Origin: Topomyia yanbarensis
Taxonomy: Eukaryota; Arthropoda; Insecta; Diptera; Culicidae
Assembly: GCF_030247195.1 (NCBI RefSeq)
Contig: NC_080672.1
Coordinates: 393,159,037-393,223,036 of the forward strand
DNA: 64,000 nt
Direction of reading: 5' to 3'
Under the pieces are notes generated by a model, which saw only the letters and a program-made list of their open reading frames with translations, made no database searches and was not told the origin of the DNA. Numbering within the stretch: position 1 is the first letter of the stretch; each line of letters opens with the position of its first letter. Below are positions 1 through 11,154 of the stretch, piece by piece. The translations under genes and the position numbers were made by a program.

Positions 1-215
1 TCTAATGCCAAAAGACCCTGACTCCTACGGTAGCAGACAAAAAGTTAAGTCGCCGGTGAGCTCTAAGCTTGCATATATGATCCTTCCACGCTTTTCTAAA
101 CTTTCTCCCTTCAACTCCTTGCTCTCCCTTGAGTACTATGGCTCTAAATATTGAAAAATATACTTCACCTTCCAATCCCTTGCTAATTAAATGCCGTAAA
201 AACTGTTGACAAATT
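1..215. repeat. Diverged dispersed repeat, related to 11155-11355
   Basis: Both stretches contain 'cttgctctc.cttgagtacta' followed by 'tggctctaa/tggttctaa', then, about 50 bp on, 'gctaatt.aatg.cgt'. They run in the same orientation and are alignable by eye over about 200 bp with small indels. No coding potential is visible, and the copy may extend off the window start. Element class unknown. Confidence 0.55.
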
Positions 216-2153
216 GACTCAATAGGTCGTTAACAAAAATGGTTAACAACAAAAATGGTAAAAATAAATACCACCAAGATCACCTCTGTTTTGCGTGAAT
301 CTAACTCAATTTCATCAAAAAACGCTTGTTTGAAGTAACTATCCTGGTTTCGTTCCTAGATTTTCAAACGAAAACTTCAATAAAAACAATGCCGAGACTT
401 CAAGGAATCTAAGGATATGCATTTTTTTTTTTTAATTCTGACTCTGAACGGCTAAGAAATAGGGTTTTAAAATAGGTAAAACTTATAAACCGTTGTACCA
501 TTTTAAATGAGATAACAGTAGAGCCCTTAAATAGTAGCACTCAAACACGTAAGATTAATTTTTAATTCGACGGTACAAACCTGCGTTGAAGATGTGCTCC
601 TTATGTTATACTAAACTATCTAAAAAGGGAACTGGGAAGCACAAGCCTCCCCCCTCCCTCTTCTTTTCATTTTCTGACTACGTCTGTGTTATTCAGCAAT
701 TCATTCTGAACATTTCATTCAAAGGTACTAAGTCTCTGCGATGAATATATTCTCATTTGTTCAAGTTTAAAGTATCGGTGTCGAGGTGTACTGACAGTGT
801 TGGAAGAAATAATTAATTTTTGCATTTGGATTGAACCATAAGTTTTAAAATCGTTATAACTATTTTTTGAAAACTCGTAGCTAGTTACCGGTTTCGACAA
901 AGTTGTTAACCAAGGTTTGAATTATCGTTTAATAAACCTGGTTTGCATATTGAGTGAAATAGCGATCTTTATTAACGTAAATGCAAAATAATTGATTTCC
1001 CCATATAAAATCCCATACAAACTTTAAACGCAATGCGCAAACCCGGGAAGCAACCGACCGCTCCTAAACTTTTCACAGACATTTGGAACCACAAAAGGAA
1101 GTCAAAAAGTGCTGTGCTGAAAAATGTCATTTTCGAGCCACTCTACTGAGCAGCTGCCACAAGCTTTGCAATTGTTTATATTCATCGATTTCTAAGCAGG
1201 GTAGACCGTAATGTGCTCTATTTTTAACAGAGATGGCACGTATTAATTTGATTACATGCTTAAAGAATTCTCTGTGTAACGATACTATCGCATTATGTTT
1301 TATACTGAATGGTCAGGTTGGATGGAAATGGATCGGTCCACCGACATTCTCACGACATAAACACACTTTGAAAAACCGGTAAGTAGTTCCTACACGTGCC
1401 CTACCAAATGTGACATGAACCTGCAAGTAAGCGGTGTCCGATCTTGTAGCGGAACATTGATTTTCTCATCGTCCATATATAGGAGGATCTTAACTATAGC
1501 ATTGTCATACACAACCATGTGTCTTAAGTTGTTTGAAAAGAATGGTTTCGTTTGGGATAATTTTTCGAGCGCTATGAACGCTGAATACCTGACATGGTAG
1601 AATTCGATAAAGGCTGCTTCCGAAAGTCTAACCTCTATTTACATCTGCAGGAAATGTTCCACATTATGAGTACTCGGTCCTAAACGAATCATCAATAATT
1701 TTAAAATCGCCGTATTTGGCCGGAGCACCACTTCTTGCTTCTGCTACTCACTCATCTCCCCAGATTAGTACAGCACGAATTATAGTAACGGTTTCTTTTG
1801 TTCTCCAGACAAGGCGCACAATATAAAAGTAACTATTTTTGTCGTTCGCTTCGCACAGGCTCGAGCTGAAGCATAAAGCATGTTTAAATAATATGACCCC
1901 CAAATTTTGTTAAAAGTCGACGAGTAACACGTTTGTTTTAAATTCATTTTTGAAAAATTTCGGAGGGGGCTCTAGCTCCCTAGCTCCCCTCTAGCTACGT
2001 GTGTGCGAGATGGATGAAAATTAGCAAACCATTCACGAAACAATTTTGTTTTTCCACATGCAAAATTTTGGGTTGTCGCATCGCTCTGCGGGAAAACTGC
2101 CTGAATATGTATATCGTTTGACCGATTCAAAGGCGCACCTAAGGTTCCAGGAT
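216..2153. other. Intronic sequence, nothing recognised
   Basis: AT-rich sequence with only short, non-homologous ORFs. I see no gene, RNA gene or clear transposon end here. Confidence 0.5.
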
Positions 2154-2159
2154 CAAATG

Positions 2160-2405
2160 GTCAGTGTTAAGTCAGACTGGACTAAGTGACAAAATATTGA
2201 TTTCGAGAAAAAGAGGTTTAATGTTTGAATCGCAGCATCCTTTACGTTATAATTGGAAAATATTTTTTGCCATAATTCTTGTTTATGGTTACATATTTCA
2301 AATCTGGCAAAAGTCGAATGTAGCTGAAGAAGTTATTTACCCAGTGTTATCATTATCTCATTTTTTGATGTTTTGCGACTTGGTCCGGTCTGACTTAACA
2401 CCGAC
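2160..2405. mobile_element. 246-bp MITE with ~25-bp terminal inverted repeats
   Basis: The left end reads GTCAGTGTTAAGTCAGACTG and the right end is its reverse complement with small changes (GTCGGTGTTAAGTCAGACCG). The termini are followed by ACTAAGT and ACCAAGT respectively. The 6-bp flank CAAATG occurs at 2154-2159 and 2406-2411 and is a candidate target duplication. A truncated second copy lies at 36719-36840. There is no transposase, so it is non-autonomous; superfamily undetermined. Confidence 0.75.
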
Positions 2406-2411
2406 CAAATG

Positions 2412-2550
2412 ATAGTGGACCACAAACTAGGAGATGGACGAAAATCGGGAAGAGCGTGTAACAGAGGGCCAAGAAACGATTCGGATTGAAAACATTCACG
2501 GTGCTTAGCTTCCCTTATCGGGGCGACCGTATATAATCGTCTGCTACCGG
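2412..2550. other. Short unassigned spacer
   Basis: Sequence between the MITE and the mariner relic; it is probably partly the decayed upstream portion of the same transposase, but I cannot align it. Confidence 0.3.
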
Positions 2551-2695
2551 TGCTACGTCATTGATGATGAGACCTACATCAAAGCGGATTTGAAGCAGTC
2601 GCTGGACCGTTTCAAACAGATATCGAAATTCACTCTAAAGTACTTGATTTGGCAGGCCATATGCACCTGTGGCAAATGTAGTGAACATTCAGTGA
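2551..2695 (+). pseudogene. Tc1/mariner-type transposase relic (catalytic DDE region)
   Basis: The plus strand reads CYVIDDETYIKADLKQ and, after a short gap, KFTLKYLIWQAICTCGK. The 'DDETY.KAD' block holds a catalytic Asp of the IS630-Tc1-mariner DDE domain, and 'K(F/Y)..KYL(V/I)WQAIC.CG' follows it in mosquito members of this superfamily. Only about 50 residues remain, with no start, no N-terminal helix-turn-helix and no third catalytic residue. Related relics occur at 10215-10560 (minus) and 46100-46335 (plus). Confidence 0.7.
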
Positions 2696-3269
2696 ATGTC
2701 AGGTTCGACTCAGGAATGACTAACTGGATAGAACCTGAATCTAACGTGGTCGCAGGTTTATGAGGTGGTTAACACAGCAGCCAAAGAAGTACTGTGAAAG
2801 CAATGTAGAAAAGCGTGTTGCGGCTACGATATATGGTTTACGCTAGTAGCCCTATAGTCTGCTGGCACAAATTATTTTCTTATTCAAGCTACTCATCTCA
2901 CTCATAGCAGAAGCTAAACATCGCTTCGCAATGGCTATCGCTATGACTGAAGCGGGAAAATAATTCTATCTACCGCTTTGTTGCATATTCACTGTACAAA
3001 TAGCTTAGTATCCTTGCCCCGGCTGTGAAATAAAAATGAGTTAACCATATAAGAATACATTTTTCTTCCGGGAGAATACCATTGTGATAGCTTTTAAACA
3101 AACTCACGTAAGAACTACGATTCGCGAAGTGGGATAAATATTAAAAGTGAACGTGGTTCCTAGGCCCGCGGAAGACTCCCATGTACTATAGGAAGTTCCC
3201 CTGCAGGATCTGACACCATGGAATGCCGAATAGTTCATCGCAACCAACTGCATTAAAAGTGTGCGATGG
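2696..3269. other. Intronic sequence, nothing recognised
   Basis: No convincing coding or structural signal seen. It may contain the decayed tail of the mariner relic. Confidence 0.4.
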
Positions 3270-4042
3270 TACGCTATCTACAACTTGTGCTAATCCGCAA
3301 AGAGTTACTTTGGCAATGATTACGGAGAACATTCATTGATTTGCGCACAGTACCTCGAAACCAATAGCCTCTATCGCCGGTGAAAAAGCTAACGCCAAAC
3401 CCGTGTACACAAAAGTGATCTGCAAGAACAACAACGCGAGCTTTACTGGAACGATCGGTGCGAAACACGTTGTACATGATGCCAAACAGTAGCGATGAGA
3501 AGATACGGTCATCGCGCCACGTTTCTGTAAGCGCTATCACATCGTATTCCGTTTCTGATACAACCAAGAAAAATGCATTAATTTTGGTTCGAAATCCCCG
3601 TACGTTCTGATAGTAAATGCGAAGTTTTACTGAAATTAAAAAAAAAGTAAATGCGAAGTTTGATTAGAAATCTTTTTAACCAATCCCGACCACAGAAATA
3701 GGCTGGATACGAAGGCAGGAGGCAACAAATAGCTCGACTGGGTTGGGATGAGGGTCGGAGATTAGTTTATCGGAGTGCACAAGCTAGGTCCGCAAAATTT
3801 TGCTGATGATATATATCAAACTCTCGGAAAAGACAGAATGATCGAGCAAGTGGCCTTGTCTTCATCCCTCGGTCGAATCCAATAATAGTGAGTTTGTTTA
3901 TGTCAGTTCCCTTGGGGACGAGCAATATAACTTTTGCATCAGCGTCTATGCTTAAGCTGGATTTTACCATCAGTTGAACATCCCCATTCACAGTGACATC
4001 AGGGTGGATGCAGAAAATGTACAGCCAGAATTTCATTTCCAT
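3270..4042 (-). pseudogene. Non-LTR retrotransposon relic: ORF1 C-terminus then ORF2 endonuclease start
   Basis: Two coding fragments lie in the right order on the minus strand. At 4042-3770 there is FWLYIFCIHPDVTV, then VILLVPKGTDINKLTI, resembling the C-terminal domain of ORF1 in CR1/Jockey-type elements. At about 3625-3270 there is LRIYYQNVRGFRTKINAFF, then YDVIALTETW, the N-terminus of an apurinic-like endonuclease (catalytic Asn in QN, catalytic Glu in TETW). The reading then decays through RDDRIFSSLLFG. Both ORFs are truncated and no RT is left. Confidence 0.7.
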
Positions 4043-4315
4043 TGGAAGAGCGGCTGTGGGAATGTCACTTGCCTACTTTGAATGTGAACGCAAATCTTCG
4101 CTGGATGTATGGCATAAGTCTGGACCAGGGATGCCACGTACCAATCACAAAAATCTTTTTGTCATCTGTGAGCTTGAGCTTGAGCTTGTGCGACACCCCC
4201 TGGCTGCTACTCCGTTATCGATCTGGACTAGCTGAAGTTGCACAGGGAATCAGTAGCTAATTATGCTTGGGAGTAGCGAAACGTCTTTCAATGTGCAACT
4301 CCTGGTAATCCTAAA

Positions 4316-4711
4316 GTGTTTATTGATCAATACCGGCGCTGGCCAGGCCCGAACGTAGATCGCGGAAGGAAAGGGAAGGAATTGTTAGTCCTATACTTGC
4401 TTTTGCTAGAGGCCGTATATACTATTGCGCACTCAACAAGTATCACGGGAGGAGGATATTTGTTAGTAAGTATAGAAGTTGGATTCTACTTCTTCTTTAC
4501 CGACGCCAGAGAGATGACTCCACTATCTGGACGAGATATCGATCCATCAACTCATGGACCGGGGACCACCGGCTTTACTTCCCTTCCGAAGGAAGACGTG
4601 ACCACAGATTTTTTCACCTCAGCAAAATCTTAACGACCTCGGTTGGGATTGAACCCAGGCCAACTGGAATGAGTGGCGGTCACGCTTACCACTTAACCAC
4701 CGGCGCCGTCT
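4316..4711 (-). mobile_element. tRNA-derived SINE (Feilai-like)
   Basis: Read on the minus strand from 4711, the first ~78 bases form a tRNA-like head. The A box is TGGTTAAGTGGTAAGCG and the B box is GGGTTCAATCCC, preceded by the AGACGGCGCC start. The body continues to about 4316 without coding potential and ends near 'ttgatcaataaa'. This is the architecture of a pol III-transcribed SINE. I believe it is Feilai-related from memory of its 'gaagggaagtaaagccggt' body, which is less certain than the tRNA-derived call. Confidence 0.72.
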
Positions 4712-5826
4712 AAATTCTTTAGTCATCTGTGCTGCTTTAAACAGAAAAAAATCTGTAAAAATCTGTGTAAAATTTCCGAAAACTCTAAAAAATCGGAATA
4801 TTTAAAAAAATCAGTGAAATTTTCATAAAAAATCACAACAATCAGTCATTTGTGGAAAAAATCTGCGACCAAAAATAGTTAAATAAATCTGTGACATTAC
4901 ATAAAAATCAAAGTCCTATCAAAGACCAGCGCATTCTGGGAAAAATGGACCCAAAACGCGATTTTTTTGAAAGGGCTGGATGACGTGGAAAGATGTTTTT
5001 TACGTTGAAAGGTCTGAAAATTGATTGCATTTACAGCGACCGCACGGTGCGCTATCATGTCCGTTTTGCCCTGATTCCCCTTTCTGTTTAAGTTTATGTT
5101 CAAGACTGAATATATAATTCGGAAGAAAGCTGATTACGGTTGTCCAAAATTAGCATTTCTTATGTAAACAAAAATTAGAGAATCGGCTAAAAATAATTAG
5201 AATTATCTCACGAAATGTATACACCCATTTTATCCCAATTCTTCGAACACTAAAGTTTGAAGTTAATTCTGGCTCTATATTTCGGTAAAAGGCTATAAGC
5301 GGCTGATCAAAAGTAGTAATTCTTCTGTATAAAAGTCCAGAATTGAATGTAGTTAGACTGCCCACAATGGAATGCCAGCTCCCTATCATAACAATGCGCG
5401 GAAAATGGGCGGGCTCATCTCTCCACCCATTGGGACATCTCTCTATATCCATATCAACTTTTGAATAGGGCGTATGAGATTTGTAAACAAACTTTTGTTT
5501 AGCTGATTTCTCTTAATTTGTTTAAAATTTCAGCGCAGACAACATATGAAATTGATTCTACCAAGGGTAAAGATTTTGATTCATGTGTATTTTTATGAAA
5601 TTCAACCTTGCCAGCAGAATAATGAGCGAAATAAGTTTGTTTACAAAAATCTCATTAGCCTTTTTGAAGAATTAATATTGATATAATGGCTTGCTTCACA
5701 ACTTGAAATAGGATTTTGTCATTGGAAGGATAATCTTCATAATGGCCGTGGAATGCGCGTATCTGCTTACGGGTCCACTCACATCCCTTTTGGCCCTTAA
5801 GACAATGACAGGCTGAATATGACGAG
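4712..5826. other. Intronic sequence, nothing recognised
   Basis: AT-rich, with simple A/T runs near 4740-4880. No convincing gene or element ends are visible. Confidence 0.45.
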
Positions 5827-5828
5827 TA

Positions 5829-6759
5829 CCGTAAACCGGGGTGACTTTGATCATCGGGGTGACTTTGATCACTCGAAACTTTTTTCGTAGATCGCTTATT
5901 AAACCAGAATAGTCTACCGAATCATTTAGGTTTGAAATGATTTTTACTCTTAACTTATGAAATACTGGTTTGTTATACTTTTTGAGTATTTTGTTCTGTT
6001 TTGGGTACAAAAACCACAAAAAACCGAAATTTGACTTTACCTTATTTTTACAAAGCTTCATAAAGTGTCTATTTTTTATAAAACAACTAAATCTCAGATT
6101 TGAGCAAGAGTAATAAATTACAAGCGAGATTTTATTTTCCTTTAGAGTGGGATGTACCAAATTTACTTTAAAGAGTTTGTTTATTTTAAATACAAATTTT
6201 TGTGAAACTAGTTGGCAATTATTTCAAATTTTTTTAAGCTAAAACTCGGAACTATTTTTTATTGTTCAATATTCCAACGTGTTAAAATGGATGAAACATT
6301 TTGTACATTAATAAAGCACTGAAATAAAACAATTTTAGCAGTTCTAAAGGTTTTCAGAATCTTTTATTCTAGTCGGACACAAATTATACGAATTTTGGTT
6401 ACTCGAATTTTACAGTACATTGAATACTTTGTATAATACCAATTAACATCTATTTAACAATGAGTATCTTTCCAGAATTAGTTTAAACAAACATTTGAAT
6501 GAAAAACATTGACATCAATAACTTAATGTGGGTGAACATGCAGGTTATCAAAGTCACCCCGGAATACGAAAACGGACATCAACTTGAAATCATTTTTGGA
6601 AAAATAGCTGTAAGCGGACAATTTTAGGTAAAACCATCCAATCTTGTTCTCCTTACATCAGTACATGGTTTAAAAATATTAAACTTGAAAAAAATGTGTT
6701 GCGTCTAAAAATATGCAATGATTACTTCGAAAAGTGATCAATGTCACCCCGGTTTACGG
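5829..6759. mobile_element. 931-bp MITE, TA target duplication, Tc1/mariner-like ends
   Basis: The ends are CCGTAAACCGGGGTGACTTT (left) and its reverse complement on the right, allowing a few changes further in (gatca/tgatca). TA flanks both sides (5827-5828 and 6760-6761). The left end carries a short internal duplication of 'cggggtgactttgatca'. There is an AT-rich interior without a transposase. A TA duplication and no ORF make it a non-autonomous Tc1/mariner-type element. Confidence 0.85.
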
Positions 6760-6912
6760 TATGTGAAGCATGGACAATTTATACTAGAGATACTGTCCAT
6801 TGCTACTGGTTGTTTCCTTGCTACAATGGGTGGCAACCATATCATCATCATATTGGACAAACTAAAATTACGCTAGAGACCCGTCTTAAGAACCATATAG
6901 TAATAGTAGCGA

Positions 6913-7077
6913 ATCCCGATCAGAAACACATAACAGAAATATTTTAAAACTATATCTCGCATTGTTACTTGATATAAATTTCTGTAATTTTAACTACTAA
7001 CGAGACCTAATTTATAACACAATATGTAACAAAAATGGTGTTCTGTTATAATCTTGTTATTTCATTCTGATCGGGAT
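6913..7077. mobile_element. ~165-bp MITE with 13-bp inverted ends
   Basis: ATCCCGATCAGAA at 6913-6925 is repeated as its reverse complement at 7065-7077, with further partial pairing inward (acataacag / cttgttat). There is no ORF. The target duplication is not clear, so the class is open. Confidence 0.65.
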
Positions 7078-7281
7078 GCCCCCATTTTATTCTAAACCGG
7101 AGGTACAAAGTTAAACATTCTGTCTCCTAATGAGTTGATCACTTAACATCCATCTAGAGTATTCTTCGCTTTACACCGATCAAATGAACAAAACTCCAAT
7201 TTTGCTCCGGAAGCTTTGAGAAGTCCCATTCTAAACCAACAACCCCAATCGAAACAATGGAAGGAAAAAGGCTGAACTCAC

Positions 7282-7467
7282 CGATGTCAGGAATCCACTG
7301 CCGGGCGCTTGATCGATCCCCAACAGTAACCGCACGAAGGTGATCACGTAATCCTTGACGAACGCCTGATACAGCAGCGTGTCCAGCATCGATGCGCTAA
7401 AAACATTTCCGGCGGCGAACGGCAGCCGGAACATGTACGATATGTGCGAACCGCGCTCCTTCTCTCG
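7282..7467 (-). CDS. Slo2: Slo2 channel exon, RCK2 (3'-most exon in window)
   Basis: A 186-nt exon (62 codons, phase 0 both ends) starting [20 protein letters not shown], then [20 protein letters not shown], then [20 protein letters not shown]. The block [26 protein letters not shown] is diagnostic for Slo2/KCNT channels. The acceptor is caacag before 7467 and the donor gtgagt after 7282. I looked below 7282 for the next conserved exon (the WIRTYGRL.QKLC region of the family) and did not find it, so the downstream intron is at least 7.2 kb and continues out of the window. Confidence 0.95.
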
Positions 7468-7551
7468 CTGTTGGAGATCATTAAAAGTATCAACGGAATT
7501 GGTACGATCGGGCCCTACCGGAAGTAGTAGTGCATCGAGGGCGTAAGTTAC

Positions 7552-7663
7552 CTTCTCCATTTTGCTCAGGTGAAGGGCATATTTGTCGTGCGCTCGGAAC
7601 TGCATGAACCTCATGTTCGAGCTCTGCGATAATTCGGTTATGCTGCGGATACTTGGGAAGAAC
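7552..7663 (-). CDS. Slo2: Slo2 channel exon, RCK2
   Basis: A 112-nt exon. After completing Lys it reads [19 protein letters not shown], then [18 protein letters not shown]. 'FPS...[23 protein letters not shown]' is one of the best conserved blocks of the family. The acceptor is atcag before 7663; the donor is gtaact after 7552. The following intron (7468-7551, 84 nt) contains no in-frame stop, so retaining it would insert 28 residues right after SKMEK rather than break the protein. I call it an intron because KCNT relatives pass directly from EK to RE(R/K)E(R/N)GS at this point. Confidence 0.92.
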
Positions 7664-7744
7664 CTGATCGCAGAAATAAAAAATAAATACATCATTCACG
7701 TCAGACAAGTTGGAAAAAGGCACTAGAGAGCACAGCTGGCATAC

Positions 7745-7908
7745 TTGAACATAGTTTGCACGGCAACGATCGTGTTGCAATCGGCCAACGTATCCTCCTC
7801 GGCAGAGTTCGAAAGTTCTTTATTGACTACGACAACGTTCTCGGCTAGCGTGATACCAGCACGCAGCAGATCATCCAAGCAATCGATGGAACCCAACATC
7901 CAGTAAAC
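7745..7908 (-). CDS. Slo2: Slo2 channel exon, RCK2
   Basis: A 164-nt exon reading [19 protein letters not shown] and then [19 protein letters not shown], ending AVQTMF plus two bases (AA) of a split Lys codon. The string 'GS.D.LD.LL..GI' followed by 'VVV.KE...AEED..AD..TIV.VQTMF' is a Slo2/KCNT RCK2 signature. The acceptor is gtgtag before 7908 and the donor gtatgc after 7745. The G at 7663 completes the split codon. The introns either side are 86 bp and 81 bp. Confidence 0.94.
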
Positions 7909-7994
7909 CTACACAGTAAACATGGATCAGTTAATTTGATGGTTAAATCGATGGAAAAAAGTAATGCGATTCGCAGCAATTTCAAACGGTTTAC

Positions 7995-8210
7995 CAATGG
8001 AAAGTAGGAGATGGCATCTAGGAAGGCTATATCTGGTCGCCTTTCCAGCAGCAAAATAATTGGATTCAGTGAGGTTTTCGAGCGGAAGTGTGCCCGTAAC
8101 GGTATGATGAAGTTGTAAATGCCATTGGAGGCGTAGTCGGCAGCTAGGATAATGGTTTTGTTCTGCCACTGGTACTCCTTTGCATTACGGTAACTACAGT
8201 GTTCGCAGAC
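7995..8210 (-). CDS. Slo2: Slo2 channel exon, RCK2 core
   Basis: A 216-nt exon (72 codons, phase 0 at both ends). It starts VCEHCSYRNAKEY, continues NKTIILAADYASNGIYNFI and IPLRAHFRS, and ends at AISYFPL. It corresponds to the Rossmann-like core of RCK2 in Slo2 channels: the strand-helix NGLYNFI.PLRA and the PI.LLL..PD stretches. RCK2 forms part of the cytoplasmic gating ring that senses intracellular sodium in this family. The acceptor is tttcag before 8210 and the donor gtaaac after 7995. The exon frame is fully open, with no decay, so the gene looks functional. Confidence 0.94.
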
Positions 8211-8279
8211 CTGAAAGAAGTACGATGGGTTGGGACGGGTTAGCGTGTATTTGATTAGTGCAACGATTTGTGTACTTAC

Positions 8280-8385
8280 TTGAGCAAGTTGTAGGCAACA
8301 GAGCGGTTTCTTCTCCTTGAGTAGGAAGCACAACGTCGGACTGACTCCGATGAAAGGCGATACGGGCGGGAAGCCTTTGACAATT
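8280..8385 (-). CDS. Slo2: Slo2 channel exon, start of RCK2
   Basis: A 106-nt exon reading IVKGFPPVSPFIGVSPTL followed by CFLLKEKKPLCCLQLAQ. The pattern (VKG.PP.SP.IG.SPTLC, then a CCL motif) is characteristic of the Slo2/KCNT family directly before RCK2, and I recognise it with confidence. The acceptor is tttcag and the donor gtaagt on the minus strand. The first base completes an Ala codon from the exon at 46794, so the two join in frame across the giant intron. It ends on a codon boundary. It opens the second exon cluster; the next intron is only 69 bp. Confidence 0.92.
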
Positions 8386-8985
8386 CTGAAAGTAGAAAGG
8401 TAAAGGTTTTGTGGTGAATAGGCTCGTTAGGTATTTTGGTCTTATAGGAAACCTGTAAAGAGTCGGAAGGTGTCTTCCAATCACCCCCTTTTTTAATCGC
8501 CTACTCGTATGCCGAAACAATCGTTCTCGACTGTTAAACATGGATCATGAAGCGGTTTGCTAGTTGATCAACTGAACTATTTACGCTATCTCTAGGCTAT
8601 CTATCTAGCAATTAACTCGAACAACTCTTGAGATACGTTACGATTGGTTACATTTAACGAATAACAACTATTCTACGCATGAAATTGTAGTAACAACATT
8701 GCTGTGTTTTAAAGCCAAAGCCGAACGATGCATATTCAAGCGGTTTCTAAAACCAACAGCGTACAGACAGCCGGTTACTTCGAAAACGTACCCACGAAAG
8801 AAGAGTTTCTTAAAAAATGAGAGCAACTACATCATTACAGTGTGGTTTTCAGTTTGATGTCGGTATTTTATTTAAAAATAAATATTCTATTTTATATTAT
8901 TATTATATGTAATACAAGACTTTTGAAAGCTTTCACATACTTCCCATATTATAGTAGGTCCCAGATCAATTAGACGGAAGCCTTT
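8386..8985. other. Intron start, nothing recognised
   Basis: Sequence directly upstream of the 8385 exon (its acceptor side on the minus strand). No repeat ends were recognised. Confidence 0.4.
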
Positions 8986-9173
8986 TGGGCGAATGTCGAT
9001 TGACCGAATATCAGTTGGCTGAATGGACCATTTAACCGAATGTTGTTAAGTCAAATGCTATTATACCGAACAGGCCAATAGGCGAAAGGGCAATTTCACC
9101 GAATGTCATTTAGCAGAATATTAATTGGCCGAATGCCATTTAACCGAATGCTAATTGGCCGAATGCCAAGTCA
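8986..9173. repeat. Degenerate tandem array of (G/C)CCGAATG-type units
   Basis: About ten imperfect units such as 'ttggccgaatgcca', 'tttaaccgaatgctaa' and 'tttcaccgaatgtcat' follow each other with a spacing of roughly 13-22 bp. The composition resembles the sub-repeated terminal inverted repeats of the MULE at 57721-60038 (cattTCGCCGAA units), so this may be an isolated transposon end. No partner inverted end was found nearby. Confidence 0.65.
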
Positions 9174-10214
9174 CAATCCAAAAAGGTTTTGATTACAATA
9201 AGTACAAAAAGATGTCGATTAAAAACTTAAATCATGTTTCTTTTTCAAGTTCAATATATACAGAATAAAGTAAAAATATTCACACAAGCTTCCTTAAGCG
9301 AATGCGGATTGCCGGGTCTTCCATCAAGTTTTGCACGGCCTCCTTGATCGCTTTTCTTGCTGCAGAACGTCACACAGTGGCACGACGTGTGACATGACCA
9401 TAAAAACCAATTATTTTGAATTTTTGTTGGAAAATTTTATTTAATTTTTCAAAAAAACTTCAAAATTTTCCGATAATCAGATACAAGAACAATTTTAAAC
9501 ATGTCGTTGAAGCTATTTAGGTCGAGGATTTTGGTACAGTTTAATTTACACAAATTTTTAATACAATTAAATTTCAACTGGCGATATCTCAAGATCTACA
9601 GGACCGATCGAAGTAATTTTGAGTTCATTGAAAAGAAGAACGATTTCCGATTGTTTTTCATCAAGAAAAATCAGTTGAGAAATTAATTGAAATATCAATG
9701 ATTTGTATTTAGACACCTCACAATTTCCATCGCTTTTCACGGATTATTTATTTTGTATTATGTATTATCTAACTCAGAATTTAGTGTAGTTTCAAGATAT
9801 GTAGGCCTCACCTTGCACATTTTGCGCCAAAGACTTTATAAGCATGTTTCGAAAATACCATTAGGGAGAGGTTGTGTACCTCATAAATTTTCTTACTAAT
9901 TTAGTTTTAGGTAACTTCATATTGTTGAAAATATGGTGCTTTCTACTAGTTTTGCTATTTGTTTGATTTGATTTGATAGGCCACTATTATTGACGTGTAT
10001 ATTAACCCTTTAACGTCCACAGCTTCCAAATGGGTCTACTTAAAAATAATCGAAAAAAACAAGTTATGGGATTTTAAAACTGAGAGCTGGAATGGATTCA
10101 GTGACCCAAAATTAGTTAAAAACCTAATTTCGAACCACATAAACCTAGTTTTATAATTTTATCACAACTTTGTATAGAGTGGTACTACTGTACATCAGTT
10201 TGCATTGAACTGCA
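9174..10214. other. Intronic sequence, nothing recognised
   Basis: AT-rich. No gene, SINE head or terminal inverted repeat was identified. Confidence 0.4.
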
Positions 10215-10560
10215 TCTTGCCGACAACTGTCTTTCGCGTCTTCTCGAGGTGTCGCTTGACAATGGCCCAAAAAATTTTCTAGTGGGCAGAGCTCTGGCGT
10301 TTTAGGATGGTTTATGTCTTGGGGGCTGGACGTTGATCACGACATATCTTTTCATGGCCTTTTTTCCCTAATAGCAAGCTGCAGACTCCGGCCAAAACAA
10401 AACAAGACAATTATGTTCTTTGAGGAAATGCAGCTGACGTTTTTCCAGACACTCCTGCGCAAAAAATTCCTGGTTGATTGTTCCTGTTGCGATGTTAATG
10501 CCACTCTTTTAGCCACAAGAACAGAGGGCCTGCCACACGATATATTTCTTTGCGAACTTT
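10215..10560 (-). pseudogene. Tc1/mariner-type transposase relic (C-terminal half)
   Basis: On the minus strand the reading NQEFFAQECLEKRQLHFLKE, then HNCLVLFWPESAACY, is followed (after stops and a frame change) by KIFWAIVKRHLEKT. These match the order of the mosquito IS630-Tc1-mariner transposase C-terminus: ECL.KRLLPFL..H..PVLFWPD.A.CHY, then PIE.(F/Y)WAI.KR. In-frame stops and frameshifts show it is dead. No terminal repeats were located. Confidence 0.65.
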
Positions 10561-11081
10561 AATAGCTTGATGTGTTTGCAAATCGCTGGTTTCCAATGTC
10601 TGAGCTGTCGAAAACGCCGAATTGACCAGGGCGATTTATTGCGAGGACTAGCTGCAGGAACATGTACTCTGAACATATATGGTCAAATGGCAAATTATGC
10701 GTCACGTCGAAGTGCACGAATCAGAATCAGGAATCAAAATATACTGGCTAAAATTGAACGGATCCCGTATGTATTCGAGGATTTGTGCCTCAAGGCAGCG
10801 TGCATCCCTATTTTGACTGTTTTACATGACTAGCATTTCATTTCAATGGATTGTGCTTCTCATATCAATAGGTTCGAGTAATTTCGATATTTCGCTATGT
10901 TTATCTGCTGTAACAATGAAGGTATTGAACATTTGTACTTTCGAAAGGTGAAATGACTAATTATTGTTATTATTTATTTATTTACTTATTTATTTTTCCT
11001 TTTTTATTTCGACTATGTTAGTCACATTTTCTTTTTTACATTTTAACGACATTCAATTAGCTAGAGATTACGACGGTTGTC
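10561..11081. other. Intronic sequence, nothing firmly recognised
   Basis: It may contain further decayed transposase upstream of the relic at 10215-10560. Around 10970-11030 it is simple T-rich (tatttattta). Confidence 0.35.
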
Positions 11082-11154
11082 ACGGTAAAGATGGACATGT
11101 CTATCTGTACCAGGACACATGATAGTGAACTCGGGTGATTCGTAGTTATGCTGC

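Noticed and set aside
6741..6947. Small secreted-protein-like ORF at 6741-6947.
   Set aside because: It starts within the inverted end of the TA-flanked MITE and has no homology or supporting context.
7231..7695. A single long minus-strand ORF covering two Slo2 exons and the introns.
   Set aside because: It is open only because the 84-nt intron is in frame and part of the next intron reads through; family conservation and splice signals support separate exons.
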